Shown piece after piece: positions 44,636 through 54,800 of a DNA stretch of 64,000 nt; positions within the stretch are counted from its first letter, which is position 1, and the number at the start of each line of letters is the position of its first letter. Both the position numbers and the translations under genes were made by a program. The DNA is taken from positions 62,001 through 126,000 of the forward strand of contig NZ_RQET01000014.1 in the NCBI RefSeq assembly GCF_004769195.1, written 5' to 3'. Below the pieces are notes generated by a model. The model saw nothing but the letters and a program-made list of their open reading frames with translations. It ran no database searches and was not told the origin of the DNA. Source of the DNA: Leptospira fletcheri. Lineage in GTDB: Bacteria > Spirochaetota > Leptospiria > Leptospirales > Leptospiraceae.

Positions 44636-45178
44636 ATGAGACAGAAGTTCCGATATATTCCCGCCATACTTATGTCACTAATCGGTTTCCATTGTGATTC
44701 CTCTCAGGAATGGGTGAACATCGCTAGGCAGAAGCACTCGCAAGGTAACATCGCAGAAGCATTATATTATTATGATTTAGCTTTGAGAAAGAATCCGGAC
44801 AACGCGACTGCGAACCGTAATATGGGAATCCTACTAGCGGAAAGCGGGCAGGCCCCCGGATCCTCCTCGCTCTATCTGGAAAAGGCGCTCACAAAGGATC
44901 CTCAGAATCCCGACATTCTATTGTATCTCTTGGAAATCTATCTGAGCGCAGGATCCAGGACGGAGGCCGACAAAGTCCTATCGGCCTTTTCCAAGGGATG
45001 GGATAAGGACAGGGAAAGCCTGGCCAAATTCCTGAAGGAATGCCTGCTGGAAGGAAAAAAAAATCCCACGGAAAGGAAACGGTTCCAAGAGAATCGAATC
45101 CCGGATGCGAATCCCGCTTCCAAACGTATGTTTCGCGAATGTGAAGAGAGGATGTATTCGGACCCTTCCTCCAAATGA
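44636..45178 (+). CDS. Exported TPR protein, possible lipoprotein
   Basis: 180 residues from the ATG at 44636; the frame is open from 44537 but the first part looks unlike a protein start. Signal sequence KFRYIPAILMSLIGFHC; the His before Cys is unusual for a lipobox. TPR-like repeats: WVNIARQKHSQGNIAEALYYYDLALRKNPDNATANRNMGILLAESGQ and PQNPDILLYLLEIYLSAGSRTEADKVLSAF. The next gene starts within the stop. Confidence 0.65.
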   Translation: MRQKFRYIPAILMSLIGFHCDSSQEWVNIARQKHSQGNIAEALYYYDLALRKNPDNATANRNMGILLAESGQAPGSSSLYLEKALTKDPQNPDILLYLLEIYLSAGSRTEADKVLSAFSKGWDKDRESLAKFLKECLLEGKKNPTERKRFQENRIPDANPASKRMFRECEERMYSDPSSK

Positions 45179-46188
45179 TCCTTCGCAACTTCCGTACTTC
45201 TCTTCGATTTTTCCTCATCCTTTCCGCTCTGATCGGAGTTTCCGAGGTTTTCCTAAGACTTCCTCTTTTTCCAGCGATCTCTTTCCGTCTAGAAGACAAA
45301 AGACTTCATTGTCTTTCGCAAGGAACGATTCCGTGGATCCAACTTTGTCCGAACTCGGACAAGAATTTGTATCTTCCGCAAAAAGAACGCGGATATAGGA
45401 TACGCACGAACGAATACGGAGAAAGAATCAGTTACGAACCTGGAAAGGAACCCAAACTCCCACAAGGGGAACTTTGGATCTTAGGGGATTCCGTCGCTAT
45501 GGGCTATCTCGTACAGGACGAGGAGACGATTTCCTGGAAACTGGCGGAACGGAACCCGAACCTCCGCATAAGAAATTTAGGTGTGGATTCGGGCGGAACA
45601 TTAGGGATTTTAAATATATTACGAACGAATATATCCTCGTTCGGATTGCCGAAGGCTTCTTATTGGATCTACCATATTTCCGATCTGGAGGATTCCTTTC
45701 GGGAAGAGAGGATGTTAAATTCCGGAAAAAATCGGTTTTCCATCCGACTTTCCTATTATCTATCCAGATACAGCGCGCTTTTCAATGCGCTCAAGATCCT
45801 GTCGGAAAACTTGAAACCGGAATGGGCCGAAAATCGCATCGAATCGGTTCCGGAATCTGCATCGCCCATTCTGACCCCGAATCATCCGCATACGACCGCG
45901 CTCCTTTCCCTCTTCTCCTTTTGCAAAGAAAACGGTTTTCCTCTCGTGCTCGTACTCGTTCCGGAACCGAATCGGGAATATCTTCCCGTATTCCATTCCC
46001 AGTTACTGGAAGAATTGAAATCTCTCGCCGACCAAAACGGAATTCCCGTGCTCGACCTTCGCGAGGATCTGGCTTCCTTTTGGAAATCGACTTCTACCCC
46101 GCTCTTTTTACCCAAGGACGGACATCCGAATCCTACGATGTACACAAGGATCGCGGAGGCCATAGAAAAAGAAGGACCGAAACGCTAA
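45175..46188 (+). CDS. SGNH-hydrolase-fold membrane-anchored protein
   Basis: 337 residues. One N-terminal helix (FRTSLRFFLILSALIGVSEVFL). The block I serine is in LWILGDSVAMGYL, and the block V motif is LPKDGHPNPTMYTRIAEAI (Asp-X2-His form). Such proteins add or remove acyl groups on surface sugars. It overlaps the TPR gene start by 4 bases, and its end overlaps the MBOAT gene (other strand) by 4 bases. Confidence 0.75.
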   Translation: MILRNFRTSLRFFLILSALIGVSEVFLRLPLFPAISFRLEDKRLHCLSQGTIPWIQLCPNSDKNLYLPQKERGYRIRTNEYGERISYEPGKEPKLPQGELWILGDSVAMGYLVQDEETISWKLAERNPNLRIRNLGVDSGGTLGILNILRTNISSFGLPKASYWIYHISDLEDSFREERMLNSGKNRFSIRLSYYLSRYSALFNALKILSENLKPEWAENRIESVPESASPILTPNHPHTTALLSLFSFCKENGFPLVLVLVPEPNREYLPVFHSQLLEELKSLADQNGIPVLDLREDLASFWKSTSTPLFLPKDGHPNPTMYTRIAEAIEKEGPKR

Positions 46189-47618
46189 AATTGAAAGTAT
46201 AGGAAAGGTTGGCTTACCGTAACGCTATAAAGGATGAAGCAGATGGAAACCAGGACTGCGGATACGGAATATACCCAGACCGGACCATTCGAAATCTTTT
46301 CGACGAAAGGAATCCTCCGATCGACCAGATAATCTCCAAGTACCAAAGCGAATACCGCGGCCAAAACCGAGTAAGGAATCTGTATCGCGGCAGACCCTCC
46401 GGAAATCGTGAAAGTTCGGGTAACCATGGTCCAGGCCACATCCAAACTTCCTTCGTATCCGGGGACCGCCTTCGCTCTGAAGAAAAACATGGAAAATGCG
46501 AAACAAAAAAAGGTGTACGAAACCTTGAGGATTTGAGGAACCCTGTCCCAAGCGGCCGCAATCCGCGGCCAGGAAAGTAAAAATCTTTCCGCCACCATGA
46601 TAAGCGCGTGGAATCCGCCCCAAATGATGAAGTTCCAATCCGCCCCGTGCCAGATTCCGCTGACGAAGGTGGTGAGGAATAAGTTCAAGTACATCCGAGG
46701 AACGGCGACCTTATTTCCCCCCAAAGGAATATAAACGTATTCCCGCAACCAGGAACTGAAAGAAATATGCCATCTTCTCCATAACTCGGAGACGGATTGG
46801 GATAAGAACGGTTCGCGGAAATTGATCGGAATATGATAACCCATGATTCTTCCCGTTCCGATGGCAACGTCCGAATAGCCGGAAAAATCGCAATAGACTT
46901 CCAGCGAAAATAGAACCGCCGCCAAAGCCAAGGACTCCCATCCGTAAACGGCAGGGTTGCCGTAAATCGGATCGATGATCGTTGCGATAGGATCCGCTAC
47001 GAATGTTTTTTTAAAGAGTCCCCAAGCGACCTGGCGGATTCCGGGAAGTAGATTGTCTTTCTGGAATCTGTATTCTTCCAAAAATTGGTGAAGCATGTCT
47101 TGCGCCCGAATGATGGGCCCCGCGACCAATTGCGGAAAGAAACTTAAGAATAGACCGAACTGAAACAGATTCTTTGCCCTTTCCACATGCCCACGATAAA
47201 CGTCTACGGCATAGGCGATCGCTTGTAACGTAAAAAAGGAAATCCCCATCGGAAGCAGGACTCCGGAAGGATACGCATATAGGGAATCGCAGGGTTGCAG
47301 TCCCAGAATCGCATTCCAAGCCGTGAAGGAGAAATCCAGGTATTTAAAGAAATACAAAAGGATTAGATTTCCCCAAACGGCTAGATTCAAAAAAAATAAT
47401 TTTCCGAATTTGCCTTTCATTCGATCCATCCAGACCACGCAAAAATACGTGAACACGATGGAATAGATGAGAAGTGCTACGAACGGTATCTTGAAGACCG
47501 CGTAAAAATACAAGCTGACTGCGAATAGCCACCACTTCTGAAATCTAGCAGGGAGTACGAAATAAACGAAAATAACTAGGGGGGCGAATATCAGGTATTG
47601 GACAGAATTAAAGAGCAA
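46185..47618 (-). CDS. MBOAT-family O-acyltransferase (AlgI/DltB-like)
   Basis: 477 residues, about ten to eleven membrane helices. The family is clear from FFPQLVAGPIIRAQDML, INFREPFLSQSVSELWRRWHISFSSWLREYVYIPLGG and TTFVSGIWHGADWNFIIWGGFHAL, where the last His is the expected active residue. Usual role: moving an acetyl or acyl group across the membrane onto a surface polymer. The TTG start overlaps the end of the SGNH gene by 11 bases. Confidence 0.92.
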   Translation of the reverse strand: MLFNSVQYLIFAPLVIFVYFVLPARFQKWWLFAVSLYFYAVFKIPFVALLIYSIVFTYFCVVWMDRMKGKFGKLFFLNLAVWGNLILLYFFKYLDFSFTAWNAILGLQPCDSLYAYPSGVLLPMGISFFTLQAIAYAVDVYRGHVERAKNLFQFGLFLSFFPQLVAGPIIRAQDMLHQFLEEYRFQKDNLLPGIRQVAWGLFKKTFVADPIATIIDPIYGNPAVYGWESLALAAVLFSLEVYCDFSGYSDVAIGTGRIMGYHIPINFREPFLSQSVSELWRRWHISFSSWLREYVYIPLGGNKVAVPRMYLNLFLTTFVSGIWHGADWNFIIWGGFHALIMVAERFLLSWPRIAAAWDRVPQILKVSYTFFCFAFSMFFFRAKAVPGYEGSLDVAWTMVTRTFTISGGSAAIQIPYSVLAAVFALVLGDYLVDRRIPFVEKISNGPVWVYSVSAVLVSICFILYSVTVSQPFLYFQF

Positions 47619-48885
47619 AGGGCGGCTCCTCTAGATGTTTTGCCAGCGAGTCCGCCAACCATTTGTTCCCGATCTTCGTAAAGTGGCCGTCCTCAGGAAT
47701 ATAATAATCCAAGATTCCGATTCTGTGCCCGCCCGGCTCGATTCTGCACATCCGTTTCGTATCGTTTTTTAAACGAAGTACGGGAACCCCTTTCCCTTCA
47801 AAGTAAGCCGAAGCTCGGAGAGCGTAGTTTTCCAGTTTATGGTATTTTCCGTTCGTGTGGCAGAAAATCTCCTCCACCTGGATCGGAACGATAACAGGCA
47901 CAAGACGGAATCCCTTTTCTTTCGCAAGCCTGATCATTCCGTCGTAGCTCCTCCGCGTCAGTTCGGGCAAAGGCTGCAGTTCGGAACCCGAAGGAGGATG
48001 ATCTTCGCAACGAATGTCCGCAGGAACCGGTTCCGGACAAACGGGCGAAAGCATAGCAGCCGGAACTTTTGCATATTCGGAGGAACAATTCTGACGAGGA
48101 GGCGGACGATAAAAGGAATTTTTCAAATAAGATCCCATGGTCTCGTCCTCGCTGGAGGAAGAGGAAAATCCGGCCGATCGGATTTCCTTCGCGATGCTCG
48201 CCTTCGTAACGGCGGCGGTCACGTTCAATTGTTCCCACGCGAGTTTCAGCGCCTGCAAAGTGTAGGAATGTTTGGTCAACTCGAACTGGATTCTGAAATT
48301 TCTTCTGTAATTTTGATCCGCTTCCCGTATCGCGTCCGTTTGATCGTCGGGAAGAATTCCCTTTGCGGCCAGAGCCTCCGGCATGTCAAAATCGTTAGGA
48401 GAAATAAAAAACAATACTTCCGAAACGGAATCTAGTCGGGAAACGATTTCCTTTAAACGAAGATAGGAGCCCGAAGAGCCGTAGGCATCCACGCCTAAAT
48501 TCAAGGTTTGGTATTCGATCCCTTTCAATCGGATTCCGTCCAAAAGGGAACAAAACGTATCCTCGTTTGTGACACCGAATCCCATGACCAAGCTATCTCC
48601 GAGGCAGAGCAATTTCGGTTTTCTCGGGATCGGTTCTTTCGTTCCTCTCAGACCGAGGGAATTGGTGGAGATTCTTCCTTCCCATTTTCCGGCAAAATGA
48701 CGCACGAACACGGACTGGTTCGGTTCCAAGTCCACGTAGTATTCCGGGTGGTATTTGTGCAGTATTTTCAGGTCTCTATAGTACTGAAGGGAGGGAGCTT
48801 TTAGAAACCGAAGTCCGATCTCTGTCCCGAGGAAGGCAATTCCCACTAAAAAGAGGGCCCATCCCGCCTTTTTCGCAAAATTCAT
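47608..48885 (-). CDS. SGNH-hydrolase-fold partner of the MBOAT acyltransferase
   Basis: 425 residues. One N-terminal helix (AGWALFLVGIAFLGTEIGL). Catalytic serine in LLCLGDSLVMGFGV and the C-terminal motif IPEDGHFTKIGNKWLADSLA. Position directly before an MBOAT gene with overlap is like AlgJ/AlgX or DltD partners, which finish acyl transfer outside. The substrate is unknown. Confidence 0.8.
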   Translation of the reverse strand: MNFAKKAGWALFLVGIAFLGTEIGLRFLKAPSLQYYRDLKILHKYHPEYYVDLEPNQSVFVRHFAGKWEGRISTNSLGLRGTKEPIPRKPKLLCLGDSLVMGFGVTNEDTFCSLLDGIRLKGIEYQTLNLGVDAYGSSGSYLRLKEIVSRLDSVSEVLFFISPNDFDMPEALAAKGILPDDQTDAIREADQNYRRNFRIQFELTKHSYTLQALKLAWEQLNVTAAVTKASIAKEIRSAGFSSSSSEDETMGSYLKNSFYRPPPRQNCSSEYAKVPAAMLSPVCPEPVPADIRCEDHPPSGSELQPLPELTRRSYDGMIRLAKEKGFRLVPVIVPIQVEEIFCHTNGKYHKLENYALRASAYFEGKGVPVLRLKNDTKRMCRIEPGGHRIGILDYYIPEDGHFTKIGNKWLADSLAKHLEEPPFAL

Positions 48886-48982
48886 GAATACGGGAAAGCA
48901 TCAAGGACAGGGCCAGACTGGCAAGCCATTTCGGTAGGTCCGAACGGAAGCGCCAAGAATCCATCCGGAAAAAAAGATCTAC

Positions 48983-49012
48983 TTTACAAGAAACCCGTCT
49001 AAACAGTACAGT
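48983..49012 (+). promoter_or_regulatory. Candidate trxB promoter
   Basis: TTTACA (48983-48988) and TACAGT (49007-49012) spaced by 18 bases. The palindrome at 49015 starts right after the -10. A TATATA at 49034 offers an alternative -10; in both cases the palindrome touches the promoter. Confidence 0.4.
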
Positions 49013-49014
49013 TA

Positions 49015-49033
49015 ATTTAGAATCATTCTAAAT
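49015..49033 (+). promoter_or_regulatory. PerR/Fur-type palindromic operator upstream of trxB
   Basis: A perfect 9-1-9 inverted repeat, ATTTAGAAT C ATTCTAAAT. Its core TTAGAAT-N-ATTCTAA differs from the PerR box TTATAAT-N-ATTATAA by one base in each half. It ends 19 bases ahead of the trxB ATG. Repression of thioredoxin reductase released by peroxide would fit. Confidence 0.6.
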
Positions 49034-49051
49034 ATATAGAGGTTTGTTCCT

Positions 49052-49999
49052 ATGTCTCACAAAGTCGTCATCATCGGTTCCGGTCCGGCAGGCCACACTG
49101 CCGCAATTTACGCTGCCCGAGCCAATTTAAAGCCGGTCCTGTACGAAGGATTTATGGCGGGGGGAATCGCGGCCGGAGGACAATTGACTACGACTACGGA
49201 AGTGGAGAATTTTCCAGGGTTTCCGGAAGGGATCGACGGAACTCATTTAACGCAACTGTTCCGTTCTCAATCGGAAAAGTACGGGACTACGATCCATACG
49301 CAAAACATCACTAAGGTGGATTTTTCTTCTCATCCGTTCAAACTTTGGTCGGACGAGGAACTCATCCAGGCGGACGCAATCATTATCGCAACGGGAGCCA
49401 CCGCAAAAAGGATGTTTATTCCTGGAGAAGATGCTTATTGGCAAAAAGGGATTTCCGCCTGCGCGGTTTGCGATGGAGCCCTCCCCATCTATAGAAATAA
49501 GGAATTGGCAGTCATCGGCGGAGGAGATTCCGCGGTGGAAGAAGCCTCTCACCTCACGAAATTCGCCTCGAAAGTGTATTTAGTACATAGAAGGGATTCG
49601 CTTCGGGCTTCCAAGATCATGCAGAAGCGTGCGACTACTCATCCTAAAATCGAAATATTATGGAATACTACCGTGGAAGGCGCCACCGGAAACGGGAACC
49701 AACTCACTTCCCTAAAAGTCAAGGATGTCGTTTCGGGAAGCACCAGAGACTTGTCCGTAGGCGGACTCTTCTATGCGATCGGACACAAACCGAATACGGA
49801 AATTTTCGAAGGCCATTTGGACCTAGACGAAACAGGTTATATCAAAACCGTTCCGGGAACGACCAGGACCAGTGTGGAAGGAGTTTTTGCGGCCGGAGAC
49901 GTGCAAGACAAGACCTATAGGCAAGCGATCACTGCCGCAGGTTCCGGTTGTATGGCGGCTCTCGAGGCGGAACGCTGGCTCGAGGCGAGAGAGGAATGA
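49052..49999 (+). CDS. trxB: Thioredoxin reductase
   Basis: 315 residues, FAD- and NADPH-dependent. FAD motif [18 protein letters not shown] at the N-terminus, redox cysteines in [10 protein letters not shown] (CXXC), NADPH motif [15 protein letters not shown], and the second FAD contact [23 protein letters not shown]. Single gene with a palindromic operator; a converging gene follows 20 bases later. Confidence 0.96.
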   Translation: MSHKVVIIGSGPAGHTAAIYAARANLKPVLYEGFMAGGIAAGGQLTTTTEVENFPGFPEGIDGTHLTQLFRSQSEKYGTTIHTQNITKVDFSSHPFKLWSDEELIQADAIIIATGATAKRMFIPGEDAYWQKGISACAVCDGALPIYRNKELAVIGGGDSAVEEASHLTKFASKVYLVHRRDSLRASKIMQKRATTHPKIEILWNTTVEGATGNGNQLTSLKVKDVVSGSTRDLSVGGLFYAIGHKPNTEIFEGHLDLDETGYIKTVPGTTRTSVEGVFAAGDVQDKTYRQAITAAGSGCMAALEAERWLEAREE

Positions 50000-50019
50000 T
50001 TTTCGAGTCGCGAGATTCC

Positions 50020-50748
50020 TTAAGGCCTTGCGACTAAAGTCCCTTTTTGGGAAGAGGTATCGTAGATGAATACCGTGGGCAAAGAAGGTTTTTTCTTTTC
50101 TTTCGCCCCGGTTTCCTCCTCTTTTCGAACGATCATCACGATGCGGTCCTTAGGGGAATCCTGGAGAAATTTTTCCAAATAATATTTTTTGGGAAGAACT
50201 TGGATGAGATCCTCGGAAATCGGATCGTAAACGAAGACTTTCTTGAGATCCTTTTGGTTGAGATATCCGTCCTTGTTCGTGTCGTCCGGCATTCCTACCA
50301 CGATGAATTTTCTCCCCGTCTTTAATCCGGGAAAAACGTCCGGATTCGCTTCCGTAATTTCTGACGGACCACCAGACTTACTCTCCTGCTCCGTTCCGTA
50401 AAAATAGTCCCAGATATAGATGCTTTTCCCGAACACTTTGCGGATTTTTCCGTTTAACAGATCCACTACGACCAGATTTTGGGCGTGGTTCAAAGTTTTT
50501 CTAGGTCCGAAATTTTCCCTGTCCCGATTCAAATTCAGAGGATAGTACAAAAATCGATCCCAGGCCACCGAAGAATGCTCCAGCAAATCGTCGTCCGGCT
50601 CCACGTAAACGGTTTCGCTCTTTTTAGAGGAGGATTTGGAGATCTCGATCCCGCGGTCGTAGACGAACCAGCTCTTTAACAATGCGTACACCAGAATCAC
50701 GACGATGATCCCTATGATGAAATATACGGATACGCGGAGCTTTTCCAT
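50020..50748 (-). CDS. Membrane-anchored protein with EF-hand-like loop
   Basis: 242 residues from ATG 50748; a TTG at 50760 is the alternative. One helix at the N-terminus (VSVYFIIGIIVVILVYALL), the rest outside the cytoplasm. A canonical-looking calcium loop DTNKDGYLNQKD (ligands at 1, 3, 5, 7, 9, 12) lies near residue 160. Repeated strands (LVVVDLLNGKIRKVFG, VFVYDPISEDLIQVLP, VFIYDTSSQKGTLV) look like beta-propeller or WD-type blades. No family assigned. Confidence 0.65.
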   Translation of the reverse strand: MEKLRVSVYFIIGIIVVILVYALLKSWFVYDRGIEISKSSSKKSETVYVEPDDDLLEHSSVAWDRFLYYPLNLNRDRENFGPRKTLNHAQNLVVVDLLNGKIRKVFGKSIYIWDYFYGTEQESKSGGPSEITEANPDVFPGLKTGRKFIVVGMPDDTNKDGYLNQKDLKKVFVYDPISEDLIQVLPKKYYLEKFLQDSPKDRIVMIVRKEEETGAKEKKKPSLPTVFIYDTSSQKGTLVARP

Positions 50749-50817
50749 GACCGGATGCAAAGATTCCGGGCAACTAGCGTACCGGTCAATCCACTTTTGT
50801 GGATCCGATTCCGCGTC

Positions 50818-51690
50818 CTATTTTCGTTCCAGTACGCCGGATCGTTCCGGCACGTTCAATGCGGAGGAAATCTCGCCCGTATCTTCCCGAAGTAGAGTCA
50901 AGGGATTGTAGGTATCCGGGATCACTTTCCCATCCACAACGAAATTATAAAGGTATTCCCCCGGTTTCAGTTTTTTTACGATCCTGAAAATCCCGTTCCT
51001 CTCTCGTTCCATGAAATCCGCTTCGGGGTCCCAGTGATTAAAATCTCCCACCAGAGTCACGGCTTCCGCTTGTGGCTGGTAAATCCTGAATTCCACGGTC
51101 CGGAACTCCTTTTCTTCCAAGGGAGAATCTTCCAAAACTCTAGTGCTGACCTGCTTGTTCGGACCGCCATGCCTGTAAGCGATTCGGGAGACTAGGGAAC
51201 CGCTTCCGTCCTCGAACGTGTCGGGGTTTCCCGGATCGTGGGTAAAGAGACCGTCCACCCGGAATTTATACTCGTAAGCGGGTTTCGGATCATATGCGGT
51301 ATCACCCACTAGATCCAAAATTCCGTAAAAAACTCCCTTATCATTCTTGGTTAAAGGAACACACTGCCAATGATTGAATTCCCCGCAAACGCTCACTTCG
51401 TCGTTCTGTAGGCCTTCATACGTAAATAAAACTCCACGGTTCAATAATTTTCCCGTCCGCAGAGAAGTTGCGGTATCTACGTATCTGATAAAACGGGGAG
51501 GAACGGCTTTTTTCAGATTTTCCATCTGCCAGAAATAATAGATTTTTTCTTCGGCAAGGGCTTCTTCCCCTTCCTCGAAATCCACGGAGCGAAAGGAGCC
51601 GATCCAGTCCTCCGCCTCGTCCGCCGCCAGGGCAAATGTAAGAATCAACGTGAGAAATAGAATTACCTTGGTTTTATTGGCTGGAATCAT
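50818..51690 (-). CDS. Exported protein with two CBM48-like glycogen-binding domains
   Basis: 290 residues. Signal peptide KVILFLTLILTFALAADE. Two related Ig-like modules: VSVCGEFNHWQCVPLTKNDKG with PAYEYKFRVDG (about 95-160) and VTLVGDFNHWDPEADFMERERNG with GEYLYNFVVDGKVIPD (about 210-265). The GxFNxW core with the YxYxFxVDG ending is the AMPK-type/CBM48 pattern. There is no catalytic domain. It probably binds a sugar polymer or another protein in the envelope. Confidence 0.75.
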   Translation of the reverse strand: MIPANKTKVILFLTLILTFALAADEAEDWIGSFRSVDFEEGEEALAEEKIYYFWQMENLKKAVPPRFIRYVDTATSLRTGKLLNRGVLFTYEGLQNDEVSVCGEFNHWQCVPLTKNDKGVFYGILDLVGDTAYDPKPAYEYKFRVDGLFTHDPGNPDTFEDGSGSLVSRIAYRHGGPNKQVSTRVLEDSPLEEKEFRTVEFRIYQPQAEAVTLVGDFNHWDPEADFMERERNGIFRIVKKLKPGEYLYNFVVDGKVIPDTYNPLTLLREDTGEISSALNVPERSGVLERK

Positions 51691-51818
51691 TCTGTTGGGA
51701 TTGTCGAAACAATTCCGGGAAACCCTAAGCGGATTTCCGGAGCCCGCCAGATCGATCCGACATAAGGAAAAATTCTTTGATCTTTTTTTAGGAAGCCGAT
51801 AGTATCCTTAAGGACTTT

Positions 51819-54800
51819 ATGGCTGAGCCTTCATCTCCAGAATATTCACCCCAAGATTTGGAGCAGATCAGTTCCATTCTGGATCCGCTGAACCGAAATC
51901 CGGACGCCTCGGACGACCTCAATCCGATGCAACCCGTGTTCCGGGACAAGATGGGTTTTTCCATGCCCATTTCGATCGGGGACGAACCGGAAAACGGCGA
52001 GGAAGGTTTCTCCGAAGAACCGTCGGAAGAGTTCGGAGAAGGGGAAGAAGAGGGAGAAGAAACTCCGCGCCCCTCTACGGGAAGGCCGAAACCTCTTTCG
52101 TTTTCGGACGAAGACGATATCGATTTAGACGAATTATTGAATCAGCCGGCATCGGAAACCGCTCCTTCTGCCGAAGAAGATCCCTTTGCGGACATGGATT
52201 CTTCCCCCTCCGAAACGAGTGAGGGAGAAGATTTTGATTTTCCGGCTCCGGAAGCGGAACAGGAAGAATCATCCGACTTCGGTGAAAAACCTGCAGCTAC
52301 GGATGACTTCGGAATGGGAGAAGGAGATCCTTTTTCCGGTTTAGACTCCAATCAAGAATTGGACGCACCTTTCGATTCCCCGCCTAGCGACGATTTTCAA
52401 TCCGCAGAGTCCGATCCTTTCGCCGGAATGGACACGGGCACCGGTCTCGAGGATTTCGAAGCGACTCCAACCTCCCCTCCCCTCGAAGAAGATCCGTTTG
52501 CAGGCTTGGGAGAAGAGACGACTCCGGCTTCCGATTTCGGAGGAACGGATACGGAAGATCCTTTTGCCGACTTTGATGCTAGCGCTATGGAATCCGCTCC
52601 CGAAGACGAGTTCGGATTGGAAGAGGGAGATCCATTTGCCGCAGCTCCAATCTCGGAAAAAGAAACGGATTTCGGGGATCTCGGTTTCGATTCTTCCCCA
52701 GAACCTTCTTCCTTCGACAGCGAACCTCACCAGCAAGAATCGGATCCGTTTTCCGATTTTGCACCGGTTTCCGGCACGGGAAGCCAAGATCCTTTTTCCG
52801 ACTTATCGGGAGCGACTTCCTTGCCAGAAGCGGATCCTTTTGCGGATTTTGCCTCCGAACCGGTCTCCGAAATGGATTTGGGCGGAGGGCCCGAAGGTTC
52901 CGACTTTACCAGCTTTTCCCCCGATCTGGATGCGGAAGGGGAAAGCGATACGGAAACTCCCTCCTTCGAGGATGACCTCCGGTCTTTGGGAGGAGACGAA
53001 AGAGAGGAACTGGATAAGTCGCTTTCCGACGAAGAATTAGCGATCATACAGAAAGAGATCCTACGTTATCCTCCTTTGCTTAGAAGGACGGTAATCGAAT
53101 CCATCGTCCAAGACAAGCTCTCTAAAAAATCCCAGAGAGATTTACTAGAACTCATCAAAGTGGAAAGCAGCCCGGAAGACGTGGCGGCATTCCTTTCCTC
53201 GGCGCTCGGAACTTCCGTCAGTGTGGTGGACAAAAGCGGCGCCTATTCTGCGGACGGCGTTCCCATTATTTCCTCCGACCCGATCTTTACGAAGGAAGGC
53301 CTGGTCGAAAGGCGCAAACGAATCCGCAGGACCGTTTATACGTTAGCCGCTACCCTATTGTTCGCGTTCGGCGCTTATTTTACCTATTTCGGTATCATCC
53401 GTCCCAAACAAGCTTCACAGCATTACGAAAGCGGACTGGAGCAGATCCGCGAGATGGGTTCCAAGAAAATTTTGGGTCAACTCGGCGAAGAGGATAGAAA
53501 AAGATATCTGATTCAGATCGAAAGCCATTTCGACAAAGGCGCCGAAATCCTTCCGAACAATCTGAAATATCTGAATCTGTACGGAATCGAATACAGCCGT
53601 GCCGGAGAATACGAACTCGCCTACGAAAAACTCTTCGGCCGGATCGAACCCGACCTTGGATTCGGTCCTTCCACGAATTCCTGGAGTCGTCGCGAAAACG
53701 CCCCTCTCGTGCGTTTGGCTTCCGGAGAAAATTGGAATGATAAGAAATTGAAACGTCCGTTAGGAGTGAACCAAGGGAAGGAAGGAATACGTTTTCTTTT
53801 GGATCAGGAAAAAAATCCTCGAAAAGTCATGACGGCGGGAGCGTTTCTCGTAATGCGCTTGAAGGAAAGGATCCACGACAACGATACGTACCGAAATCTA
53901 GGTTGGTTCCATTCCCAAATCACTCCGGATTTTGCGGAACCTGAAGGGAAACGGGGAAAATACAAAAACGATTCCTTGGCGGTCGACTACTACCGACGCG
54001 TGTTCACGGACGGAGAAAGCCCTTACGACGAAAAGGCCACCGCTGGGATCGGTAAAATCTATTACAATCGTCGCGAATTCGGAAAAGCGGCTTCGTTTTA
54101 CAATCGAATCGTGGAAGCCAATCCGAAGAGCGTAACGGGCCAGTCCGGTTTGGTTTCCACGTATATCGAAATGTGGAAGGAAAGCGGAGATCCCCAGTTT
54201 GTTCTGAACCACCACCGACTCCTGAGAGGAAATTTGGACATGGAGTCGGATCTACCGTTCTTTACCATGGCCAAACTGGCCTCGTTTTATACGTCTCTGG
54301 ATCCAGAAGAATTAAGGATCAAATACAATATCAATCCAGTGGACCAGGTCTCCGGAATCGAAATCGAAGAGAGCGCGCTCAGACTCTTGGATACCATTTA
54401 TCGCAAATCCGAAGAAGACGAGAGAACCAAAGTGGAAATCGAAGGCAAGGATTATGCGGAAGGTTATTACCAGCGTGGCCTTTATTATCTTGCGTTAAAG
54501 GAAAACGTTCAGGCAAGAAGGTTCTTCGAAAAGGCGGCCAGCCTAGACGGCAAACATTGGTTGGCGGTCTTGGAATTGGCAGAACATTCGATTCGAGTCG
54601 GGAATTTCGACGAAGCGCGCGCTCTGTTGAAGGAAGCGGAAGAGAGATACGATAGAAGCGCCAATTGGTTCGGCACCAGAGACGAAGACGAAACTCTTTA
54701 CGAAGGAAATCCGACCAGGATTCATTTCGATCAAGGCAAGATCCGTTATCTTTCCTCCGCGGGACTATCCAACCGGGAATCCATTAAGGAATTTCCCGGA

